A stretch of 64,000 bases of DNA from Thalassomonas actiniarum (GTDB taxonomy: Bacteria; Pseudomonadota; Gammaproteobacteria; Enterobacterales; Alteromonadaceae). The DNA lies in contig NZ_CP059735.1 of NCBI RefSeq assembly GCF_000948975.2, positions 3,844,001-3,908,000 of the forward strand, written 5' to 3'. The position numbers were made by a program, and so were the translations under genes. Position 1 is the first letter of the stretch. The number at the start of each line of letters is the position of its first letter. This document shows positions 46,373-55,806 of this stretch, in pieces. Below the pieces are notes generated by a model that ran no database searches, was not told the DNA's origin, and saw nothing but the letters and a program-made list of their open reading frames with translations.

Positions 46373-48262
46373 ATGTTCGAACTAACCCCCAATCTCATTT
46401 CTCTCATCACCGCGCTGGCCATCATACTGGTATATGGCCTGAGCTCTTTCAACTTCCCCCATTATCGGCTGGAGCAGGAGAATCAGCAGTTTTACACCAT
46501 TGAAACCCTGATAGACATGGAGAAATTCTCCCCTAAAGTGCTTTCCGGCAACCGTAGATACCAGCTGTATAACCTGGTCTATATCCTGATGTTGATCCTG
46601 CTGTACAGCCTGCTCAGAGAGGTATGGGATCCCCTGACGTTAATGCTGCTTGATTTACCCCAAAGCCATCCCGTGATTAAAAATATTGTTGTGGCAATTA
46701 TTATCAGCACCCTGCTGCCTAACCTGCCCCTGCTCAAAGACTTGCTAGACAATACCAAACGTTTCTTGCACTCCCGGGCCCGTATCCCCGGATATGCCCG
46801 CGACCTGTTTTCCCTGCTCAACGATAACCCGATCAAATTACCTTTATTGTATTCGGTAGCTTCCCCCGCCGAAAAAGCCCTGTTCAAAGACTCGTTTTTT
46901 AATAACAGCCAAATGGGCATGGTACTGAATTTCCCGAGGATTTGGCTCAGATACCAATACCTGTACCAGGAAATCAATAAAGAAAAATGGCAGCTGTTAT
47001 TTTCCCAGGACAAAAACTTCAGCGCTTTCCCCCTGGCAAAAATCAAAGCACAACACAAAGAGATCACCCGGGAGCTGGAGAATTTACAGCAAAATGACAT
47101 CAGCGATTTTTCCGATCTCAAAATCAGGGTAGTTAAACAACTCAAACATATTTATGCCCTGATCACCTGTGGTTTGCTCCACCGGCAACTGAATCCAAAA
47201 CAAAGCAGAGCACTTATCGAAGAATTAGGTTTTGAGATCATCAAAGAAAGCCATCCCCGCTTTGATCAAATGAACCAGTTAGTCCTCCATACCTGGCGGC
47301 TGCTTATCGTACTCACGGGGGCTTGCCTGGGCTTTTTCGCCTTAAAAACCTTACTTCCCGGCCAGTTTCAACCGGGCACCTTTGATCAGCTTACCCCGGT
47401 AAGTGCCATGAGTTACTGGTTTTTATCCGGCATTTTCACCTTAAGCACCGCCTTATTTACCGCTTATTACGCCCGGCATCTGCTGAAACACCACCGGCTC
47501 TGGCAAGAAATCGACTTATCCAGCCATTACAAAAAAAACGCAGAGCGTCCGTGGAAGATATACTTCGGCATCTCCCTGATAACCTATTTGTCCATCACCG
47601 GCGCTTTATTTTTTGCAGATTACCTGTCGAGACTAAATTTGTTCTCCCCGTCCCATTCCCCCTGGGAATACCTGCTCTGGCCGGTGATCCCGTTATTCAT
47701 CACACTTTTTGTCTGTTACCGCTTTGATACTTTGCCGGCAAGCCGTGATAAACAGCTTTTCGAGCAGTCCTTATGGCAGGCATCGCTAATACAGGGGCTG
47801 ATATTGGCTGTAGCAACCTTTATCATCATGCTGTGTATACAAGTACTGCTACCGGGGGGAAAATACAATATCGCCGATTTTATCCTGCTTACGACCACCA
47901 ATGGCCTGCTCGGCTTTTTTAATTCCCATACCATGGGATATTGCGCGCTTGATAGGCGCACAACGCCAAGATATTACAGCGATACCGACATGGTAGAGCT
48001 GCAGCTGGATCCCAAACACAACGGGCCGGAATGCCGGTTAAAGGATGTTTCCGCTACCGGTATTAAAATACAATTTGAGCAACCGGTAAATTCCTTATCA
48101 AACAATCAGAACATCAACCTGTGTTACCGGCAGGAAAATAATCGGCTGTTCTTTCATGGCAAAGTGCTGCAAGCCACCCCACATTATGCCCGGATAAAAC
48201 TGGAGTTGACCGAAAGCTGGTCCCAGGCATGGCACCAGCTTAAAAAAATCTATACCCGCTAG
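46373..48262 (+). CDS. Multi-pass membrane protein with C-terminal PilZ domain
   Basis: A 629-residue inner-membrane protein with several hydrophobic segments (near the start, about 70-130, and a set at about 300-530) and a central soluble loop, then a C-terminal PilZ domain with the c-di-GMP signature: DRRTTPRYY (RRxxxR) and KDVSATGIKI (DxSxxG). It therefore probably senses c-di-GMP. The membrane part is of unknown function. The start is uncertain: the ATG at 46373 (MFELTPNL) is preferred, but the frame opens at a GTG at 46343, and an 8-codon ATG frame (46359-46385) with a better ribosome-binding site overlaps it. Confidence 0.82.
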   Translation: MFELTPNLISLITALAIILVYGLSSFNFPHYRLEQENQQFYTIETLIDMEKFSPKVLSGNRRYQLYNLVYILMLILLYSLLREVWDPLTLMLLDLPQSHPVIKNIVVAIIISTLLPNLPLLKDLLDNTKRFLHSRARIPGYARDLFSLLNDNPIKLPLLYSVASPAEKALFKDSFFNNSQMGMVLNFPRIWLRYQYLYQEINKEKWQLLFSQDKNFSAFPLAKIKAQHKEITRELENLQQNDISDFSDLKIRVVKQLKHIYALITCGLLHRQLNPKQSRALIEELGFEIIKESHPRFDQMNQLVLHTWRLLIVLTGACLGFFALKTLLPGQFQPGTFDQLTPVSAMSYWFLSGIFTLSTALFTAYYARHLLKHHRLWQEIDLSSHYKKNAERPWKIYFGISLITYLSITGALFFADYLSRLNLFSPSHSPWEYLLWPVIPLFITLFVCYRFDTLPASRDKQLFEQSLWQASLIQGLILAVATFIIMLCIQVLLPGGKYNIADFILLTTTNGLLGFFNSHTMGYCALDRRTTPRYYSDTDMVELQLDPKHNGPECRLKDVSATGIKIQFEQPVNSLSNNQNINLCYRQENNRLFFHGKVLQATPHYARIKLELTESWSQAWHQLKKIYTR

Positions 48263-48396
48263 GCTTGGCTAATACTAAAAAGATGTTTATGCTATCGGTT
48301 TGAACTGTCCGGGAACTTTTGAAATTTATGGGGAATTGCAACTAACTTTCATGCTCTCATTTAATATTCACTTCTCATACTAAATAACAGGTTAAT

Positions 48397-49962
48397 ATGT
48401 CAGTGCAAACGGATCCGGCTCACATTACCATTGCCGACTGGAGCTTAAATGTAAACAATAATGTTCTCAGTCGCGAAAACACCCGGGTGCAACTGGAAAA
48501 CAAACAAAGCCAATTGCTGGCATTTTTAGCTTCCCGGCCCGGGGAAAACCTCACAAAAAGTGAGCTGCTGCAACAGGTATGGAACAAACGTGTGGTCACC
48601 GAAGATGTCCTTTATGTCTGCATTGCCCACCTGCGCAAGGCATTAGGTGATAATTCCCGTAACCCCAGCTATATAAAAACCATCCCCGGGGTTGGCTATA
48701 AGCTGCTGATAAAGCCGGATAAAAGTCCGGTAAGCCCCGGTGAAACCGCCGAAAAACAAGCATTAGCTTCAAAAACAACCCCGATCCAAGAAATAGCTCC
48801 GCCAGGCAAAGTGCCCCCCCTTTCAGAGTCAAGCAAACATACCGTATCTGAAAATAAACGCACTATTTTCTCCCTTAAGGGAAGGCGAAGTGTTTTTTGG
48901 CCGCTAATAACGGGATTAATACTGATATTATTCCTGGCAGCGGCTTATATGTCAGGCAGCAAACCTTCATTTTTCTCCGCCGACACCAACAACCCGGACA
49001 ACATAAGCCATAGCTCTCCCGTACCGGCGAGTATCAGGGAGGACTACCAAAAAGCGCGCTATCTGCTCTTTAGTGACAATCCGCAGCCGTCTTACCAAGC
49101 CAAGGCAATACAATTATTACAACATGCCATCACCCTGGAGCCCGGTTTTTCCCCGGCCTATGCCCTGCTCGGCGAACTCAAATACCTGCAATTTCAGCAA
49201 GATAAAAAGGAAAAGTTTTACCAGGAAGCGCAAAGCCTGATTAATAATGCGCTTGAGCTCGATACCGCCAACAAAGCCGCGCATTTAACACAGGCCAATA
49301 TGAGCTTTTGGCAGGCATGGGACTTCCCCCGGGCGCAGCACCACTATCAAAAGGCAAGAGGCGAAGGCGCAGCAGATCACCTCTACGCCCAGTTCTTGTT
49401 GTCACAAGGAAAATACAAACTTGCCCGCCAGTATAGCCAGCAATATATCTCAGCGAACCCTAACGCCTACTCAAGGCCCGCGATAGCCTGGATCTATACC
49501 ATGGCCAGAGAGTACGAAAAAGGTTATCAGGAGCTGATGAAGCTTGCCCCTTTTCAGCAGGAGAGTTTCGACCACCATGTCTCTTTACAGGCGATACATG
49601 AACTTCAAGGGCAAGAGCAAAAAGCCGCCGAGCAGTTATTCTGGTTAATGGCCAGGGCCGGTTATAAGAACAGCACCATCACCGAGCAACGCCAGCGATT
49701 CACAACTGTTGGCCTGTCCGGCTTGTATCACTGGTTAGCCTTTGAGGATAAGCAGCAATATAACCTGGGACAATACACCCCGCCCCTTTCCCTGGCCCGT
49801 TATGCCATAGGTGCCGGTGACCATGCCCGGGCACTGGAGTTACTGCAGCAGGCCGTTAATCAACGCCAGTATCAAGTCTTATGGCTAAAGGTTGATCCTA
49901 AATACGACGCCATTCGCCACCAGGAGCAATTTCAACAATTATTGGCGCAAATCGGCCTTTAA
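48397..49962 (+). CDS. ToxR/CadC-like membrane transcription regulator with TPR region
   Basis: One-component regulator of 521 residues: OmpR-type winged helix in the cytoplasm (about 8-106, with LTKSELLQQVWNKRVVTEDVLYVCIAHLRKALGD and IPGVGYKL), a Pro/Lys-rich linker, a single membrane segment (about 166-186), and a periplasmic helical-repeat domain (about 210-520) of TPR character. CadC-like proteins with TPRs sense periplasmic or membrane signals. No obvious target operon is adjacent; the PQQ-propeller gene follows after 343 bases. No receiver domain is present. Confidence 0.92.
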   Translation: MSVQTDPAHITIADWSLNVNNNVLSRENTRVQLENKQSQLLAFLASRPGENLTKSELLQQVWNKRVVTEDVLYVCIAHLRKALGDNSRNPSYIKTIPGVGYKLLIKPDKSPVSPGETAEKQALASKTTPIQEIAPPGKVPPLSESSKHTVSENKRTIFSLKGRRSVFWPLITGLILILFLAAAYMSGSKPSFFSADTNNPDNISHSSPVPASIREDYQKARYLLFSDNPQPSYQAKAIQLLQHAITLEPGFSPAYALLGELKYLQFQQDKKEKFYQEAQSLINNALELDTANKAAHLTQANMSFWQAWDFPRAQHHYQKARGEGAADHLYAQFLLSQGKYKLARQYSQQYISANPNAYSRPAIAWIYTMAREYEKGYQELMKLAPFQQESFDHHVSLQAIHELQGQEQKAAEQLFWLMARAGYKNSTITEQRQRFTTVGLSGLYHWLAFEDKQQYNLGQYTPPLSLARYAIGAGDHARALELLQQAVNQRQYQVLWLKVDPKYDAIRHQEQFQQLLAQIGL

Positions 49963-50305
49963 CTTGATCTCAAAAATGATCTTCCCTTAGACAACAAACA
50001 TCAGCTCATTTACTGTCTAAGGGAGAATAACCGCCGGATCCAGCTAAAGATACACCAAACCCTGAAAATACCTTTCCTTTAAACAGCTTGGCCTGGTGCT
50101 GACCGTTTTCAAAAAAAACACTAATTATCAATAAGTAACAACAACTTAAGAACTCTTAAGACTTCTTCAGAACCGATTCAGGACAAAAGAGCCTTGCTGC
50201 CTTTACTTTTAACGGGCTGAAACTTGTGAGCCAAGCCAGCAGGTTAACCCGGTTTATAAAACCCGGTAATGACTTAATCAGATTAATAACGTAAAGGAAG
50301 CACGA
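49963..50305. other. Intergenic region with an 11-bp inverted repeat
   Basis: 343 bases. A perfect repeat TCCCTTAGACA/TGTCTAAGGGA (49983-49993/50014-50024) lies just past the regulator gene. It lacks a T-run, so it may be a weak terminator or operator. Otherwise no feature is seen. Confidence 0.55.
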
Positions 50306-51481
50306 ATGAGAATATTATCCCTGCTAAAACTTATCCTGGCCATATTGATGACCAGCTATTTTATTCACCCCAATACCAGCTATGCCAAAAGCGGCGATCA
50401 TTTATGGTCATTCTCCACAGGCGGGCCTATCTGGAGCGATATCAAGGTCAGGCACAATACCGCCTACTTTGGCAGCGATGACGGCTTTTTATATGCCGTT
50501 GATATCAATAGCCGGCAATTAAAGTGGAAAAAAGCCACCGGCGGCATAGTCCGCTCGACACCGGCTTTTAAACACAAGAAGCTCTATTTTACCAGTGACG
50601 ACGGTTATCTTTATGCTTTAAATGCCCGCACCGGTGAAGAATTATGGAAAATAGATCTCGGCGATGGCGATATGCAGCGCAACGGTCCCGCAGGCCATGC
50701 CCCGTGGGATTTTGACTGGGCCAAATCATCGCCGGTACTTAAAGGAAAATACCTCTATGTCGGCAGCGCCACCGGCGAGCTTTTTGCCATTAATGCCTAT
50801 CGGGGAAAAGTCATCTGGACTTTTAGCGCCAAAGACAGGATCCGCGCCACCCCCACCATTGCCGGCAACCTGGTCTATATCACCAGCTGGGATGGACATA
50901 TTTACGCCGTTAATCGCAAGAACGGCCAGCAGGTATGGCAGTTTGCCGCCAACCTGGACAATTACGACTTCAGGTTTGTTTCCGCCCCGAGCGTTATTGA
51001 CGATAAAATTATCGTCGGCAACCGAGACAGCCAGCTGTATGCCCTGGACAAAAAAACCGGAGAAAAAGTCTGGGATTACACCTATGAAGGCGGCTCCTGG
51101 GTTGAATCGACGGCAACGGCGGGATCAGAGCACGGAACATTATTTATCGCCAGCTCTGACTCGCTTAAATTCTATAAGTTTGACAGTGAAACCGGGGATC
51201 TGCTGTGGACAACCCCTTTATCCGGCTGGAGCTGGGGCAAACCCGCCGTCACCGACGATACCCTTTATATCGGCTCTACCGCTACCGATGACTACTGGCA
51301 GCCCATCAGCCGAGGCTTTGTGGCAATCGACAGCAGCAGCGGCGAAATAAAATGGCGCTATCAGCCACAATACCTTAATAACAGCTATATCAACGGCGGT
51401 GTGCATTCAAGCCCGGCAATCAAATATGGCCAGGTATTTGTCGGCGATCTCGACGGCAAACTGCATGTGTTTGCGGAATAA
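50306..51481 (+). CDS. Secreted PQQ-type beta-propeller protein
   Basis: A 391-residue exported protein with a signal peptide (about residues 1-27, ending SYAK). The rest is made of repeated blades with the pattern AYFGSDDGFLYAVDINSRQLKW, LYFTSDDGYLYALNARTGEELW, LYVGSATGELFAINAYRGKVIW and similar, so it is an about eight-bladed propeller like BamB and quinoprotein dehydrogenases. It lacks the heme-binding and dehydrogenase domains, so it is likely a binding or scaffold protein. It follows the ToxR-like regulator and may be its target. Confidence 0.9.
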   Translation: MRILSLLKLILAILMTSYFIHPNTSYAKSGDHLWSFSTGGPIWSDIKVRHNTAYFGSDDGFLYAVDINSRQLKWKKATGGIVRSTPAFKHKKLYFTSDDGYLYALNARTGEELWKIDLGDGDMQRNGPAGHAPWDFDWAKSSPVLKGKYLYVGSATGELFAINAYRGKVIWTFSAKDRIRATPTIAGNLVYITSWDGHIYAVNRKNGQQVWQFAANLDNYDFRFVSAPSVIDDKIIVGNRDSQLYALDKKTGEKVWDYTYEGGSWVESTATAGSEHGTLFIASSDSLKFYKFDSETGDLLWTTPLSGWSWGKPAVTDDTLYIGSTATDDYWQPISRGFVAIDSSSGEIKWRYQPQYLNNSYINGGVHSSPAIKYGQVFVGDLDGKLHVFAE

Positions 51482-51616
51482 GCCCAGCGATAACGGACAA
51501 AGCTGCTGTGCCCGGCGATAACGGGCACAGCAATAATTTTCAGGGAGTTGGCAAACCTCCCTGATATCATTGCTATACTGTTAAATCAGACACAACTCAG
51601 TTATTGATTTAAGGAC

Positions 51617-51787
51617 ATGGTAGTGACAAGGGAGCTGTCTACATCTGCAACATGGGTTAACCTGGTTACCACAGCGCCTGACAGGCGTGGTATTTATTCC
51701 CTTATCCCCCCCTTATCTCAGGCCGAAGCCAAAATATTTCTGTTGAGCAGCTTAAAACGCCAAGGAGTTTTTAATGACAGATATTAA
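51617..51787 (+). CDS. Possible short gene or gene fragment overlapping the SUKH-like gene
   Basis: A 56-codon frame from ATG 51617 that ends 14 bases inside the following gene. AAGGA lies just before the ATG. The product begins MVVTRELSTSATWVNLVTT and ends SLKRQGVFNDRY; it includes PPLSQAEAKIFLLSSLKRQG. Codon use is like that of real genes here. It may be a short partner protein or the surviving tail of a decayed gene. Confidence 0.4.
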   Translation: MVVTRELSTSATWVNLVTTAPDRRGIYSLIPPLSQAEAKIFLLSSLKRQGVFNDRY

Positions 51788-52259
51788 TCAGATCCTCACC
51801 TCGCTCAAGCGAAAAAATAGCGAAGAAATCCAGACCTATGAAGAAGGCTTCCTCTTGGCCCCCGCATCACCCCAGGCGCTGGAGCAGCTGACTACACTCA
51901 GTGAAAAATATTTAAAGCAACCTTTGTCTCCTGAATATGTAGAGTGCTTACAACTCTCGGACGGGTTTTCCCTTAATGGCCTCAACATCTACGGCACCAC
52001 GGAAAAACTCGACCCGTACTTTTTACCCGGCATTGTCCAGGTCAACCTTGCCTTTTGGCAGGAAGACTTTCACCGGCAATATATATATTATGGCGACGAA
52101 AGCCAGTACAGGTTAGCCTTTGACATTAAGAATAAAAAATATGTATGCCTAGATCAGAACAAGCACAAGGCGCTACAGTTTTTTGATAGCTTCGGCCAAT
52201 TATTAAACGCGGTGATCATAGAAGCGCGTATCCTGAACCCGCTGCCATTTTTCGGTTAA
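51774..52259 (+). CDS. SUKH/SMI1-KNR4-like protein (YrhA type)
   Basis: A 161-residue soluble protein with no signal peptide. The pattern around residues 45-75 (YLKQPLSPEYVECLQLSDGFSLNGLNIYG) and the later YIYYGDESQYRLAFDIKNKKYVCLD fits the SUKH fold (SMI1/KNR4), often used as immunity proteins against polymorphic toxins. Here no toxin gene is adjacent; the preceding overlapping frame of 56 codons may be unrelated. RBS AAGGAG stands eight bases upstream. Confidence 0.7.
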   Translation: MTDINQILTSLKRKNSEEIQTYEEGFLLAPASPQALEQLTTLSEKYLKQPLSPEYVECLQLSDGFSLNGLNIYGTTEKLDPYFLPGIVQVNLAFWQEDFHRQYIYYGDESQYRLAFDIKNKKYVCLDQNKHKALQFFDSFGQLLNAVIIEARILNPLPFFG

Positions 52260-52458
52260 CCCCTGCCCCGTAAGGAACCGCAGGCAATAACAAGCGCAAA
52301 CGGGTTAAAAGTGAAGCTTAATTCAGCCGGGAGAAAACATTAACGAAGAAAACCTTTACTGAGAAAAGAAAATCGAACACTACGCACCGCATGATAATGT
52401 TATATCGGCTCAAGTATCATTGCGTAGTAGAATATTAAAACAATCAGAAAATGCCCTG

Positions 52459-52884
52459 TCAGCCAAGTACCAGCTGTAACAGCGGTGCTTCTTTTTCCGG
52501 TATTTCTTTCACTGAAACTTTTTCTACCGGGGCTTTTTCTTTCGGCGCTTTTTCTACCGAAACCTTTTCTGCCGAAGGCTTTTCTACTGAAGTAAATACC
52601 GGTATGGTATCGGATTTTAGTTTATTTTGTTTGTAGCGATCAAAGTTTACCTGGTCGACATTCATTTGCGCAAAAAATTTACGAAAACTTTGATAGTCAT
52701 CCCGGGTAAATTCCGCCTGATCACTGGTCATCAAACCATCAATAAAGGCGTGCTGACCATTAAGGCTGACACTGGCAGTGGCACTGTAGGGCTCTCCGTA
52801 GCGCTCGGTGCGAATGGCTCGAACCATTTTCACTTCAAAAATCCAGTCATCTATTTTTACATAACGTGATATATCGTCTGACAT
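52459..52884 (-). CDS. Unknown protein with Glu-Lys-rich repeat tail
   Basis: A 141-residue cytoplasmic protein. Residues 1-95 form a compact region (YVKIDDWIFEVKMVRAIRTERYGEPYSATASV, YQSFRKFFAQMNVDQVNFDRYKQNKLK); the rest is a repetitive, disordered tail made of EKxxxEKAPxEK/VSVEK units (about residues 100-130). No named domain recognised. Its plus-strand shadow is not a gene. A further gene (EF-hand) lies 80 bases upstream on the same strand. Confidence 0.75.
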   Translation of the reverse strand: MSDDISRYVKIDDWIFEVKMVRAIRTERYGEPYSATASVSLNGQHAFIDGLMTSDQAEFTRDDYQSFRKFFAQMNVDQVNFDRYKQNKLKSDTIPVFTSVEKPSAEKVSVEKAPKEKAPVEKVSVKEIPEKEAPLLQLVLG

Positions 52885-52964
52885 AATGTTTACCTTTTAC
52901 GAAAACGGCTGCTGACAATAAGGCAGCCGTCAATATGGAAAATAAGCAAATAGTGTATTTGCCT

Positions 52965-53273
52965 CTAATAGTTTTTGAGGTATTCCATTAACTCCTCATG
53001 ACTTATTTCCGAGTCTTGGTTGAGATCGATGCGTGCCAACCTTTTATGCAAGGTTTTACTGCGACTGGCGAGGATCTCTGATTCATTAAGTTTGCCGTTT
53101 TTGTCGGTATCAAATGCCGTGATAATACTTGAAAACCGCTTAGGTGCTTTATCCTTAACAACAGCGCCAGCTCCCGCCTCGTCACCGGCTGCTTCGCCGG
53201 CATAGACAATGGCAGACACTAAAGCACAGGCCAACACCGCCAGGGTGACTTTGAGTAAACTTATCTGATTCAT
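52965..53273 (-). CDS. Secreted EF-hand protein
   Basis: A 102-residue exported protein with two EF-hand calcium loops, DTDKNGKLNESE (about residues 56-67) and DLNQDSEISHEE (about 83-94). Signal peptide about residues 1-25 (LACALVSAIVYA-GE). The start at 53273 is chosen because it gives a proper signal peptide and has AAGGTGT just upstream; the frame is open to 53342. Small EF-hand proteins with this layout are common in Alteromonadales; a calcium-binding role is likely. Confidence 0.85.
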   Translation of the reverse strand: MNQISLLKVTLAVLACALVSAIVYAGEAAGDEAGAGAVVKDKAPKRFSSIITAFDTDKNGKLNESEILASRSKTLHKRLARIDLNQDSEISHEELMEYLKNY

Positions 53274-53611
53274 ACACCTTCCGTTTTCATTTCTGGGATA
53301 AAACAAGCACAACATTGCTCTTGCCACCCCAGAAGAGCACAAACCAGGCCAGAATTGTAACTGTCTGTTTTATCTATATAAAACAAAAATCCCACCCAGA
53401 AGACTGTCGCCGGATGGCAACAGTTAAATTATTTAGATAAACTTATTGGTGGAGAATGTCGAACATCAGAAATTAAAAACCTTAAAAATCATGAGCTAAC
53501 AAGCCGAAAACTCAGTAAAAAAGCTTGTCGCCGATTTGAGACAGAATTGTTTTTTCCTCCGGGATAACATAAAAAGGCCTTTGTCAGCATCATAAAAAAA
53601 CAAAAACTAAC
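53274..53611. other. Divergent intergenic region before glrK-like
   Basis: 338 bases between divergent genes. AT-rich. No repeats or small genes seen; presumably both promoters are here. Confidence 0.5.
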
Positions 53612-55162
53612 GTGAAACACATTCAATTAAGCAAATCAGCACAGGCGCTGCGCCGGCAAAGTTTATTTCCCCGCGGCATCAGAGCATTTATTTTCAGCAA
53701 ATTTTTCCGCATTGAAACCCTGTCGATCAAAAAACTCACCCTGTTAGGTTTCACCCTGGTGGCGCTGCCGCTGGTGCTGGCATTACTCTACAGTGCAGTC
53801 CAGGTCGATCTGTTATCCAAACAAGGCGCCAATGCCATCTTTGACGTGGCCCGCCTGATCAAAAGTAACCGTGAAATTAATGAAAGTTTGCGAAAAATGG
53901 AGCGTTTTGCCAGCCAGTATGTGGTGCTTAAAGACGAAACCTTAAAGGAACAGTTTTTAAGCCGGCAACAGCACCTGCAAACCGTGCTTGCCCAGCAGTC
54001 CAGGGATAACCAGGATCTGGTGCTGACCTCAGAAGTCAACGCATTATCCCTTGCCCTGGAAAATATTCACAGGTCATTTTTGACCGAAAAGCGCAACATC
54101 TCATCGGATGAACTTGCCCTGGAGCAATTGCAGCAAGAATTCAAACACCTGGCGGCGATCACCCACAAAATCAACCAGCGCAGCAATAAACTGATCGACC
54201 TGCAGGCAACTTATATCAAATCCTCAGCCGAAGAAGTCAGTAATGTCATCCTCAAAGGCCTGGTGATCATTCCCGTCACCCTACTTATTGCCGGTTTTTT
54301 CATCTTTTTGATCACTAAACCCATGAAGCTGCTCACCCGGAAAATTCAGCGGCTGGAGCAGGGAGATTTCGAGCAGAAAATCATTCTCAAAGGCTCTCCG
54401 GAAATCAGGGAAATAGCCGAAGCCCTGGAAGTGATGCGCACCCGGCTGCACGCGCTGGAGCTGCAAAAGTCCAGTTTTATCCGCCATATCTCCCACGAAT
54501 TAAAAACCCCGCTGGCGGCTATCCGGGAAGGCACCGAGCTGCTCTATGACAACAGCGTCGGCGAGCTCAACGACGGCCAGCAGGAGATCTGCCATATCAT
54601 CAAAAACAGTGTCCAGCGCCTGCAGCGCCTGATAGAAGACCTGCTGGATTTCAATATTGTGCTCGACTCCACCAGCTTACAGGACTCGGAAAAAGTTTCC
54701 CTGGAGCAACTGCTGGGTAAAGTATTGCAGGAGCGTAAACTCGATATCAAACGCAAGCAGCTCAAGGTAGAGCAAGCCCTTGGCGGTATTTATCTGCACA
54801 CCAATGCCAAACAACTGCAGGTTATATTAGATAACCTGTTATCAAATGCGATAAAATACTCACCGGTCAATGCCAGCATTACCTTTGACGGCGAGCTGCA
54901 AGCAAGCCAACTGACATTAACCATAACGGATCAGGGCCCCGGCATCGCCAGCGACATAGAGCAAAAAATATTTGATGCCTTCTATCAGGGACCGGCCCCT
55001 GAAAATAGCCAGATAAAAGGCAGTGGTCTGGGGCTGACCATAGTGCAGGAATTACTGATGCGATTAAACGGCAGTATCGAGCTTTTCAGTAACACCTTAG
55101 CTCCCAGCGGCACACGGGTAAGCGTGACCTTACCCCGGGCCTATATTTTTAATGAGAACTAA
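53612..55162 (+). CDS. glrK: Sensor histidine kinase GlrK/QseE-like
   Basis: Membrane histidine kinase of 516 residues, starting at GTG. Membrane segments are at about 41-62 and 213-235, with a helical periplasmic sensor between them, then HAMP (about 235-285), dimerisation domain with phospho-acceptor His295 in RHISHELKTPLAA, and an ATPase domain with DNLLSNAIKYS, ITDQGPGI and KGSGLGLTIVQ. The next two genes are a YfhG-like lipoprotein and a sigma-54 response regulator, which is the glrK-yfhG-glrR (qseE-qseG-qseF) order. In enterobacteria the system controls the small RNA glmY. Stop and next ATG overlap (TAATG). Confidence 0.92.
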   Translation: MKHIQLSKSAQALRRQSLFPRGIRAFIFSKFFRIETLSIKKLTLLGFTLVALPLVLALLYSAVQVDLLSKQGANAIFDVARLIKSNREINESLRKMERFASQYVVLKDETLKEQFLSRQQHLQTVLAQQSRDNQDLVLTSEVNALSLALENIHRSFLTEKRNISSDELALEQLQQEFKHLAAITHKINQRSNKLIDLQATYIKSSAEEVSNVILKGLVIIPVTLLIAGFFIFLITKPMKLLTRKIQRLEQGDFEQKIILKGSPEIREIAEALEVMRTRLHALELQKSSFIRHISHELKTPLAAIREGTELLYDNSVGELNDGQQEICHIIKNSVQRLQRLIEDLLDFNIVLDSTSLQDSEKVSLEQLLGKVLQERKLDIKRKQLKVEQALGGIYLHTNAKQLQVILDNLLSNAIKYSPVNASITFDGELQASQLTLTITDQGPGIASDIEQKIFDAFYQGPAPENSQIKGSGLGLTIVQELLMRLNGSIELFSNTLAPSGTRVSVTLPRAYIFNEN

Positions 55163-55806
55163 TGAAATTTAATCCAATGAAAGCGAATAAAATCAAGCTT
55201 ATGCCATCAAAGCGACCGGGTAATACCTGGCAGTTCACGGCATTTTTCTGCACCTTAGTACTGCTCGGCGGCTGCCAGCTGACAGCGCCTTCTCCGGCAA
55301 CAGGGGCAAAAAACATCCACAATCAGGCATCGCTGTCGCCAGCAAACTTCAGCCAATATTATCTGTCACTGAAACAGCTTAATCCGGCCGAGCTGCTCGA
55401 TGAAATCGAGCGGGTCAGCCAGGCGAAAAAGCAACGGGAAAACCAGGCGCAAAAAGCACAAGACTTCAAAGATGATATTTATTTATTGCTGTTAAAGGCC
55501 CTGCCAAGCTCGCCGATTTATAATCCCTACAATGCCAAGGATCAGCTCAATCAGCTGCCCAAAGAAGTCTTATCCCTGAGCTACTTAAAGGCGGAAGATT
55601 TGGCGTTATTAAGCCTGTTAAAAGACCAGTTAAATGAGCAGTTATATGCCCAGGCCCGCATTACTGCCCTGGAGCAGGAAAAAGGCCTGAGCCAGCAAAA
55701 ATTTAACCGCCAGCTCGGCGGCTTGCAAAGTTCGCTGACCGAATTACAGCAAAAACTCACCCAACTGAAAAACATAGAAACGGCAATTGATAAACATGGG
55801 CAATAA
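55162..55806 (+). CDS. YfhG/QseG-like lipoprotein
   Basis: A 214-residue lipoprotein: LVLLGGCQ forms the lipobox (Cys at about residue 38) after a basic N terminus. The remainder is hydrophilic and helical, ending in a coiled-coil-like LTELQQKLTQLKNIETAID. In enterobacteria the outer-membrane lipoprotein QseG interacts with the kinase QseE and is needed for its activity. It overlaps glrK by one base and glrR by 11. Sequence conservation in this family is low, so the call rests on position and lipobox. Confidence 0.8.
   Translation: MKFNPMKANKIKLMPSKRPGNTWQFTAFFCTLVLLGGCQLTAPSPATGAKNIHNQASLSPANFSQYYLSLKQLNPAELLDEIERVSQAKKQRENQAQKAQDFKDDIYLLLLKALPSSPIYNPYNAKDQLNQLPKEVLSLSYLKAEDLALLSLLKDQLNEQLYAQARITALEQEKGLSQQKFNRQLGGLQSSLTELQQKLTQLKNIETAIDKHGQ

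Noticed and set aside
50664-51350. 228-codon plus frame inside the propeller gene
   Set aside because: Overlaps a well-supported gene in another frame; Pro/Ser-rich and without domains.
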